Assembly (NCBI GenBank): GCA_027484825.1
Contig: JAIXSE010000021.1
Span: forward strand, 186,001-250,000
DNA: 64,000 nucleotides
DNA from: Rubrivivax sp.
GTDB lineage: Bacteria; Pseudomonadota; Gammaproteobacteria; Burkholderiales; Burkholderiaceae_C
Reading direction: 5' to 3'
Made by a program: the position numbers and the translations under genes. Shown here in pieces: positions 56,989-64,000 of this stretch. The number at the start of each line of letters is the position of its first letter. The stretch's first letter is position 1. A model generated the notes under the pieces. The model was given only the letters and a program-made list of their open reading frames with translations, was not told the origin of the DNA and made no database searches.

Positions 56989-59900
56989 ATGCGACTGAAC
57001 TCGATCAAGCTCTCGGGCTTCAAGTCCTTCGCCGACCCGACCAACTTCCAGTTGCCCGGGCAACTGGTGGGCGTGGTGGGGCCCAATGGTTGCGGCAAGT
57101 CCAACATCATGGACGCCGTCCGCTGGGTGCTGGGCGAAAGCAAGGCCAGCGAACTGCGTGGGGAATCCATGCAGGACGTCATCTTCAACGGGTAGGGCAA
57201 CCGCAAGCCCGCCAGCCGCTCCAGCGTCGAGCTGGTGTTCGACAACACCAGCGCCCGCGCCGGCGGCCAGTGGAACCAGTTCACCGAAATCGCGGTCAAG
57301 CGCGTGCTGACGCGGGACGGCACCAGCAGCTACTTCATCAACAACCAGCCGGTGCGTCGCCGAGACGTGCAGGACGTGTTCCTGGGCACGGGCCTTGGCC
57401 CGCGCGCCTACGCCATCATCGGCCAGGGCACCATCAGCCGGATCATCGAATCCAAGCCTGAAGAGCTGCGGATGTTCCTGGAGGAAGCGGCCGGCGTCAG
57501 CAAATACAAGGAACGCCGCCGCGAGACGGAGAACCGCCTCAAGGACACCCGCGAGAACATGACGCGGGTGGAGGACATCCTCCGCGAGCTCAACAGCAAC
57601 CTCGAAAAACTCGAGCGCCAGGCCGAGATCGCCGCCAGCTACCGCTCGCTGCAGGACCAGGGCACGCTCAAGCTGCACCAGCTGTGGTTCCTCAAGCACC
57701 GGGACGCCTCCGGTGAGGCCACCCGCGTCAAGACCGAGCATGCCGAGGCGGTCAATGCGCTGGAAGCCCGCATGGCCGAGCTGCGCCATCTGGAAGCCGA
57801 GCTGGAAACCATCCGCCAGGCTCACTATGCCGCGGGCGACGACCTGCATGCCGCCCAGGGCCGCATGGCCGAGGCCCAGCTGGAAGTGAGCCGGCTGGAA
57901 GAGCGCATCCGCTATGTGGTGGAAGGCCGGCAGCGGCTGGAGCAGCGGCTGGTGGAACTGCAGACGCAGAACCAGCAGTGGCAGGAACGTGCCGAGCAGG
58001 CTCAGACCGAGCTGGACGAAGTGGCCGGGCAGATCGCCCAGGCGGAAGAGCAAAGCGAGATCCTCGCCGCCCAGGCCGAAGATCAGGCGATGAAGCTGCC
58101 CGAGGTCGAGGACCAACTGCGGGCCGCCCAGGCCCGTGCCAATGAGCAGCGCAGCCAGGTGGCGCAGGTGCAGCAGCAGATCCAGGTGCTCGCGGCGGAA
58201 AGCCGCAGCGTGGACGAGCAACTGCGCGGCCTGCGCGGCCGTCGGGACCGCCTGGCCCAGGAACGCCAGGGTCTGGCCGCGCCGCAGCAGGACAAGCTGG
58301 AGGAAGTCCGCCGCCTGAGCGCCGCAGCCGACGAACAGCAGGCCGTGGCCGATGCCCGCCTGTCGGAGCTGGCTGAAGCCGTGCCGCAGGCCGACGAGCA
58401 CCGCCAGGCCGCTCAACAGGAATCCCAGACCCAGGCGGCACGCCTGACCGACATCGCCGCCCGGCTGGCCGCCTTGCGTGCGCTGCAGGAGAAGGTCCAG
58501 ACCGAAGGCAAGCTCAAGCCCTGGCTGGCCCGCCACGGCCTGCAGGACCTGCAAGGCCTGTGGACCCAACTGCACATCACCCCCGGCTGGGAAAACGCCC
58601 TGGAGGCCGCGCTGCGTGAGCGCATGGGCGCCTTGTCCGTGGGCCGGCTGGAAACGGTGCAGGCCTTTGTGCAGGACCCACCGCCCGCCCGCCTGGCCTT
58701 CTACGCCGCGCCGCAGGGCGAGATCAGCAACACCCACCGCGCCCTGTCGCCGCTGACGGATCTGCTCAAGCTGGAGTCCCCCGGCCTGCGCGCGCTGATG
58801 AACGACTGGCTGGAAGGCATCTACACCGCCGAATCCATCGCCCAGGCCCTGGCCGACCGGCCCAAGCTCAGCCACGGCGAGGTCATCATGACCCGCGAAG
58901 GCCATGCGGTCAGCCAGTTCGCGGTCAGTTTCTATGCCGCCGACAGCGAAACCGCTGGCCTGCTGGCCCGTGCCCAGGAGATCGAGCAGCTCACGCTGGA
59001 GCAACGCGCCCAAACCCTGATCAGCGACGAAGCCCGCGCCCAGGCCATTCGTGCCGAGGCGGCCTATACCGATTCGGCGCAGCGCCTGTCGGTGCTGCGC
59101 CGTGAAGCCAGCGAGACCCAGGCCCGCGCCCATCAGCTGCAGGTGGAACTGCTGCGCCTGACGCAGCAGACCGAAGCGGCGCTGTCCCGCCGCAGCCAGC
59201 TGGACGAGGAACTGGCCGACATCGACGCCCAGCAGGAAGGCCTGATGGAGCGCCGCATGGAAGGTGAGGCCCGCTTCGAGGAGCTGGACCTGCAACTGGC
59301 CACCACGCAGGAACGCCACGCCGAGCTGGACGAAGCCGTCATCCAGGCTGAGCGCAAGCTGGCCGAGGCGCGCGAGCAGCAGCGGGTGCTGGAGCGCCGC
59401 GCCCAGGAAGCGGTGTTCAGCGCCCGCGCGCTGGCCGCCAAACGCGGTGAACTGCAGCGCAGCATCGAGACTTCGCGCCAGCAGGTGCAGGTCAATGAGC
59501 AGACCATCCAGAACATGGGCCGCGAGCGCGAGGAACTCGACGATGCCGCCGCCCAGGCCGGCCTGCAGGAAGCGCTGGCGCTGAAGATGGAACGTGAGGC
59601 GGCCCTGGCCACCGTGCGCGCCGCCTATGACGACCTGAGCCTGCGGCTCAAGCGCGGCGAGGAGCAACGCCTGGGCATCGAGCGGGCGCTGGAGCCGATG
59701 CGCGAGCGCATCACCCGGCTGCAACTGGATGAACAGGCGGCGGCCCTGGGCGGCCAGCAGTTCATGGAACAACTGGTGGCGGCCAATGTCGATCTGGAGG
59801 CGCTTGCCAAGACGATTGAAGACGGCGCCGTGAAGCTCTACGGCCTGCAGGGCGAGATCGACCGCATCAACCGTGAGATTGCTGCCCTGGGCGCGGTCAA

Positions 59901-60501
59901 CCTGGCTGCGCTGGACGAACTGGGCGCCGCGCGTGAGCGCAAGACCTTCCTCGACGCCCAATACGGTGACCTGACCAACGCCATCACGACGCTGGAAGAC
60001 GCCATCCACAAGATCGACCTGGAAACCCGCGACCTGCTGGGTACGACCTTCCACCAGGTCAATGAGCATTTCGGGCGGATGTTCCCGAGCCTGTTCGGCG
60101 GCGGCCAGGCCAAGCTGGTGATGACCGGGGACGAGATCCTGGATGCCGGCGTGCAGGTGATGGCCCAGCCGCCTGGCAAGAAAAACAGCACCATCCATCT
60201 GCTGTCCGGCGGCGAGAAGGCGCTGACGGCGATTGCGCTGGTGTTTGCCATCTTCCAGCTGAATCCCGCGCCGTTCTGTCTGCTGGACGAAGTGGACGCG
60301 CCGCTGGATGACGCCAACACCGAGCGTTATGCAAGGCTGGTCGCGGAAATGAGCAAGGTGACGCAGTTCCTCTTCATCTCCCACAACAAGATTGCGATGG
60401 AAATGGCCAAGCAATTGATCGGGGTGACGATGCAGGAACAAGGGGTGTCGCGCATCGTGGCCGTGGACATGGAGTCCGCGCTGGCCATGGCGGAGCAGTG
60501 A
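56989..60501 (+). pseudogene. smc: Chromosome segregation protein SMC, interrupted by an in-frame TAG
   Basis: The frame encodes 1170 residues of SMC if codon 69 is ignored. The head has Walker [10 protein letters not shown] at 31-39. Two long coiled coils flank a hinge around residues 490-640, and the C-terminal head has LLSGGEKALTAIAL (signature) and FCLLDEVDAPLDDAN (Walker B). At 57193-57195 the codon is TAG, in the segment VIFNG-stop-GNRKPASRSSVELVFDN, where SMC proteins normally have Ser or a similar residue. A single C-to-A change in TCG would produce it. Frame and sequence on both sides are intact. As written, translation stops after 68 residues and neither fragment has a full head. 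This is a nonsense mutation, a base-call error or suppression. Confidence 0.85.
57193..57195 (+). other. smc: In-frame amber codon inside smc
   Basis: TAG directly after AAC GGG and before GGC AAC CGC, in the same frame as both the 56989 start and the long downstream frame. It is the only interruption in 1171 codons. Confidence 0.9.
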
Positions 60502-60593
60502 CCCTTCCATGAACAAGATGTCCCGGGTGATGAGGCGCAGCGACAGGGCGAGGGATCGCCGCCCCGCATCCGGGAGACGGAGACAATGACGTC

Positions 60594-61679
60594 ATGACGA
60601 CCGACTGGAGCCTTACCGCCATGCTGGCCGCCCTGGGCGGCGTGGTGCTGGCGGGTGTCCTTGCCCAGGGCTGGTGGAGCGCCCGACGCGCCGGCCCCAA
60701 GCGTGCTGCGCCCAAGGTCGCCCCGGCGGACCGGCATGAGCCCAGCCTGGGTGGCGGCGTTGGTGCGGCAGCGGCCGACGGCACGCCGGCGGACCCGTTG
60801 CCGGATCTGCGCACGCTGGACGAGACCGTGCCTGCAGTGGCGCGCACGCGCAAGACGTCCACCCGGATTGATGCCTTGATTGATGCGCTGGCCACCGTCA
60901 CGCCGGAAGCGCCGGTGAGTGGGGAGATGGCTTTGTCGCATCTGCCGGGCAGCCGACGGGCGGGGACCAAGCCGTTCCAGATTGAAGGCCTGAATGCGGC
61001 CACGGGGGACTGGGAACTGCCGCAGCCCGGTCAGCGGTATTCGGAGTTCCAGGCGGGGCTTCAGATGGCCAACCGCAGTGGGGCGCTCAACGAGATCGAA
61101 TATTCGGAGTTCATCCAGAAGGTGCAGGGGTTTGCCGATGGCCTGGGGGCCATGGTGGAGTTCCCCGACATGCTGGACGTGGTGGCGCGTGCCCGTGAGC
61201 TGGATCAGTTTGCGGCCAGCCATGATGCGCAGTTGGCCATCCGCTTGCGGGCCAAGGGCGCGGCCTGGACGCTGGGGTTTGTGCAGCAGGGGGCGCTGAG
61301 GCATGGTTTTGTGCCGGGGTCCATTCCGGGTCGGCTGGTGATGCCGGCGCAGGAGGAGGGCGCTCCGCCGGTGCTGGCGTTGCAGTTCGATGCCCAGGCG
61401 GCGCTGGCGGATGATCCGCAAGCTTCGTCCCTGCGCGAGCTGACGCTGGCGCTGGATGTGCTGCAGACGCCGGAAGCGCAGGAGCCGTTTGCGATCTGGC
61501 AGGAGTCGGCCAGGCATCTGGCGCGGGACTTCGAGGCGGAGATCTGCGACGACCGCGGGCAGGTGCTGAATCTGCATGCGTTCCAGGCGATTGGGCAGGA
61601 GCTGGCGACGCTTTATAAGGCGCTGGCGGCGAGGGATCTGGCGGCGGGGTCGGCGGTGGCGAGAAGGTTGTTTAGCTGA
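60594..61679 (+). CDS. zipA: Cell division protein ZipA-like
   Basis: 361 residues. An N-terminal membrane anchor (LTAMLAALGGVVLAGVLAQGWW) is followed by a variable linker rich in Ala/Pro/Asp and a C-terminal ZipA FtsZ-binding domain of about 200 residues. Recognisable segments are YSEFQAGLQMANRSGALNEIEYSEFIQKVQGFADGLGAMVEFPDM and TLALDVLQTPEAQEPFAIWQESARHLARDFEAEICDDRGQ. The smc-zipA order is conserved in betaproteobacteria. GGAG precedes the ATG. The ligA gene that usually follows is absent here. Confidence 0.85.
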   Translation: MTTDWSLTAMLAALGGVVLAGVLAQGWWSARRAGPKRAAPKVAPADRHEPSLGGGVGAAAADGTPADPLPDLRTLDETVPAVARTRKTSTRIDALIDALATVTPEAPVSGEMALSHLPGSRRAGTKPFQIEGLNAATGDWELPQPGQRYSEFQAGLQMANRSGALNEIEYSEFIQKVQGFADGLGAMVEFPDMLDVVARARELDQFAASHDAQLAIRLRAKGAAWTLGFVQQGALRHGFVPGSIPGRLVMPAQEEGAPPVLALQFDAQAALADDPQASSLRELTLALDVLQTPEAQEPFAIWQESARHLARDFEAEICDDRGQVLNLHAFQAIGQELATLYKALAARDLAAGSAVARRLFS

Positions 61680-62062
61680 GGGGCGGGTGAGCGCTGGCGG
61701 ATGCTGAGCGCTTGCCGACTGCGAGTGCAAGAGACTGCTGTCTCTTCCCTTCGCCAGGCACCTTGTTCTCAACCGGTGCTGTTGCCACACCCTCGCGCAA
61801 TTCGCGCATGAGTCCCGCGAGATCTGTGCTCGCCATGGACATCGATCCCATTGGGGCGGGCGCGCCAATGATTCTTCGCGAGGGGGCTTCCGATGATTGC
61901 TCGCCGCTTTTGCTTCGGCAGGCTCTGATGAGCGACGCATTCTCTCAGCATTGGCGCGTGGTGATACGCTGCTCATGAGGAGCAATGGCGGTGCGGGGAT
62001 TGCTTTGATTCGACGCTACAGACATCAGGTCAAATGCACTGACACAGGGAGGGCGGCAAGCA
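61680..62062. other. Gene-free stretch after zipA
   Basis: About 380 bases of lower coding quality. Open frames such as 61712-61978 have no family signature or ribosome binding site. In related genomes ligA would begin here; no ligA fragment is visible in any frame. Confidence 0.4.
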
Positions 62063-62311
62063 ATGAACATCAAAGGTAATTTCGCACTGTTGGTTTTCAT
62101 GCTCATTGGATGGGGTGTGTTGATCCTGCTTTTTTGGTACTTGAGCAAAGCAAAGCCAAAAGGGCCGGCAGCGGCCATTCTGTTGGGCCCCATTTATTTC
62201 GTGTTGAAACGGCAGGACTGGAAGTTCTCAAAGCGAGAGATCCAGGGGTGGGGGCTGGTCTTTGTTTTCATGCTCATTGCCCCGTTCCTTTCGCTTTGGC
62301 TTGAGCGTTGA
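62063..62311 (+). CDS. Small membrane protein with two predicted spans
   Basis: 82 residues: span 1 FALLVFMLIGWGVLILLFWYL, a cytosolic or periplasmic basic loop (SKAKPKGPAAA, KRQDWKFSKREIQ), and span 2 GLVFVFMLIAPFLSLWL. GGGAGGGCGG upstream gives a strong ribosome binding site. No family is recognised. It lies between zipA and a Sel1 lipoprotein on the same strand. Confidence 0.7.
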   Translation: MNIKGNFALLVFMLIGWGVLILLFWYLSKAKPKGPAAAILLGPIYFVLKRQDWKFSKREIQGWGLVFVFMLIAPFLSLWLER

Positions 62312-62459
62312 CAACGATGGCATTGGCACAATAAGCCATGAACCAAGACGGTCCGGGGAACGAGATGGGTATTGCATTGATGCGCCGTGCCATCGATGCC
62401 TACCTCGGACCGACCCTATTAAGGCACTGTTCAACTATGGTTGACCTTGCACCCATCAG

Positions 62460-63671
62460 ATGAAACCGTTGAAGCCGCTGCTTTCTCTGATGCTCTTGGC
62501 GCTGGCGCTGTTCGGTTGCGGCGCTTTGCCAGGCTTTGCCGCGTTAGCCCGGGCCAAAGTGGACCCAGCTGATAACGTGGATCCCGCTCAGGCGTGTGAG
62601 CGAGGCAATAGGGATGATCGCTTGTTGCAGTGCGAGAAGGCTGCTCAGGCTGGGGACGGTCACGCGGCGCATGTGATCGCAAGAATCCACCGGTTCGGGT
62701 TGTATGGTCAGCCGGTCAATCAGGCAGAGGCCACGAGGTGGTATCGCGTGGCGGCCGAGATGGAAGGGGGGCAGGCATACACGCAGTTGGGCATTCGGTC
62801 GTTGTGCGGAATCGGCACGCTCAAAGACGAAAAGGCGGCACGCCGCTGGTTTGCGAAAGGCGTCGATGCTGGTGTCGTGAGCGCCACCTCGTGGCACGCC
62901 TTGATGTTGCTGGATGGCAGAGGTGGCAAGCAAGACCTTGCTAGCGCGCGCCGGCAGTATCTTGAAGCCTCCGAGCAGGGCGACATCTCTGCCCTGATCA
63001 GGGTGGGCGTAGACCTTGCGCGTACAGGATCCAGTGAGGATGCCAGACGCGCACGCGATTTGTTCCGGCAGGCAGAGGCGAAAGCTCTAGAGTCGTCCGT
63101 ACTCGGGACGGGAGTCTATTCGTCGCTGGGACATGTCGCCGCGTTCGCACATTTCCAAGCCAGCGTTGAGCGGGAGAATCAAGTCTCTCAGCAGTTGGAA
63201 GCGCAAGCCGGGCCAGATCAACCGGATGCTGCCTTCGAACTGGGCCAGCGCTATCTGATGGGATTGACACCTACTGGAATTGATAAGTCAAAGGCCTTTC
63301 ACTGGTTCCGAGTCGCTGCGCTGGAGGGCCACACCGCGGCTCAGTTCGACTTGGCGCAACTGTGGATGCGAGGGTGGGGGACGACCAAAGACATGGCAGC
63401 GGGCGTAACCTGGCTCGAACGCGCATCCATTCGCGGGGACGCGCGAGCAATGTTTGCACTCGGTTGGCTTAAGTTGAAAGGCATGAGCATCACTCGTGAC
63501 GAGCCTGGCGGCATCGCCTTGCTGAAAGCGTCTGGCGATCTTGGCTGGTCAGACGCGGAAGTTTTGCTGGCGCTGGTGCATGCCCAAGGCTTGGGTACTC
63601 CAATCGATCTTAATGAAAGCGAGCGTTGGTGGCGCCGCCAAGTTGAGTGCTCACCCAATCAGGACCGCTGA
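62460..63671 (+). CDS. Sel1-repeat lipoprotein
   Basis: 403 residues. The lipoprotein signal is MKPLKPLLSLMLLALALFGC (lipid Cys20). The mature protein is a series of Sel1/TPR-like repeats of about 36 residues, for example NQAEATRWYRVAAEMEGGQAYTQLGIRSLCGIGTLKDEKAARRWFAKG and DKSKAFHWFRVAALEGHTAAQFDLAQLWMRGWGTTKDMAAGVTWLERAS. Such alpha-solenoids act as adaptors in the envelope; the partner is unknown. Lower GC and codon bias than the housekeeping genes suggest an accessory gene. Confidence 0.85.
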   Translation: MKPLKPLLSLMLLALALFGCGALPGFAALARAKVDPADNVDPAQACERGNRDDRLLQCEKAAQAGDGHAAHVIARIHRFGLYGQPVNQAEATRWYRVAAEMEGGQAYTQLGIRSLCGIGTLKDEKAARRWFAKGVDAGVVSATSWHALMLLDGRGGKQDLASARRQYLEASEQGDISALIRVGVDLARTGSSEDARRARDLFRQAEAKALESSVLGTGVYSSLGHVAAFAHFQASVERENQVSQQLEAQAGPDQPDAAFELGQRYLMGLTPTGIDKSKAFHWFRVAALEGHTAAQFDLAQLWMRGWGTTKDMAAGVTWLERASIRGDARAMFALGWLKLKGMSITRDEPGGIALLKASGDLGWSDAEVLLALVHAQGLGTPIDLNESERWWRRQVECSPNQDR

Positions 63672-63857
63672 CGGAAGCGTCACCTGAACCGCACCTCGAC
63701 CCCGAAAACGTTGCGAACCCCCTATGCAATGCCCCGGCGGTTGCGGACCGCACACGTCTCGCTGTGCCGACCGCAGATGCCAGACGTGTGGCAATCGATT
63801 TTCCAGGTCCGACTACTGAGCCGACTCGCTCGTACTACTCCATGGCCGTGCCGTAAT

Positions 63858-64000
63858 TCAGCGACACTCACAGACGCTATTCGCCTCTTTGTAGACGTCC
63901 CTGGATGTGGCTGGGCCCTTGTATACAAGTTCACCGCGCTTGTTCAGAACCGCACACTTTTGCGCGCAGGCTTCATGTGGCGACGGCAGGCCGCTGGTGA
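63858..64000 (-). CDS. Unknown protein, 3' end only (runs off right edge)
   Basis: Reading leftward from the window edge, a frame encodes PHEACAQKCAVLNKRGELVY, then KGPATSRDVYKEANSVCECR and a TGA at 63860-63858. The four cysteines and the compact, charged sequence look protein-like and more convincing than the overlapping alternative frame (63722-63934). No family is recognised and the N-terminus is outside the window. The convergent 186 bases to the Sel1 gene hold no other gene. Confidence 0.5.
   Translation of the reverse strand, partial: TSGLPSPHEACAQKCAVLNKRGELVYKGPATSRDVYKEANSVCECR

Noticed and set aside
56962-60516. A 1184-residue minus-strand frame across smc
   Set aside because: Shadow of the smc coding sequence; leucine/glutamine/glycine-rich translation without motifs, while the plus strand has all SMC motifs.

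Overview
The window is a GC-rich chromosomal segment of a betaproteobacterium of the order Burkholderiales. The long conserved run leuC-leuD-leuB-asd-fimV-truA-trpF-trpB-trpA-accD-folC-SPOR-cvpA-purF-metZ-gltX is a known betaproteobacterial gene order. Together with the dap cluster and the smc-zipA pair it suggests the Leptothrix/Rubrivivax/Roseateles-Mitsuaria neighbourhood. The genus is an inference from gene order and protein style, not from a marker gene.

Layout. Positions 1-704 hold the start of a large protein made of 8-residue repeats (minus strand, runs off the edge). Positions 1161-9609 hold a GntR/FCD regulator divergent from a complete propionyl-CoA to succinyl-CoA operon: methylmalonyl-CoA mutase, its MeaB GTPase chaperone, carboxylase beta and alpha subunits, and an epimerase-like VOC protein. 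A 16-bp perfect palindrome lies in the divergent promoter. Positions 9689-14691 are an accessory stretch: a sensor kinase lacking its N-terminus, an acyltransferase remnant, a lower-GC patch with small membrane-protein genes, and an exported SH3-like protein. Positions 14748-18844 carry a von Willebrand lipoprotein, a 54-residue basic protein and a FAD-dependent oxidoreductase.

Positions 18990-39708 are the conserved biosynthetic block (leucine, aspartate-family, tryptophan, fatty acid, folate, purine and methionine synthesis, plus FimV, TruA and GltX), all on the plus strand. It is followed by two tandem Ala-Glu-Asp tRNA cassettes (40033-40960) and about 680 bases without a gene. Positions 41685-44511 carry lexA, divergent from an L-asparaginase over two tandem SOS boxes, and an ohrR-ohr peroxide-defence pair with an OhrR-type operator. 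Positions 44625-52547 are transcribed leftward: dapC, dapD, pilU, dapE, prmB and an ABC-F ATPase.

The right end holds an ImpA-family secreted metalloprotease, a SET-domain protein, QueF, smc, zipA, a small membrane protein, a Sel1 lipoprotein and the 3' end of an unknown gene. The smc reading frame is interrupted by one in-frame TAG after codon 68. Otherwise it is intact, so it is a nonsense mutation, a sequence error or a read-through case. I found no CRISPR array, no intact insertion sequence, no rRNA and no clear prophage. The most unusual items are the smc stop codon, the SOS boxes overlapping the asparaginase ribosome binding site, the octapeptide-repeat protein, the duplicated tRNA cassette and the decayed 9.7-14 kb region.
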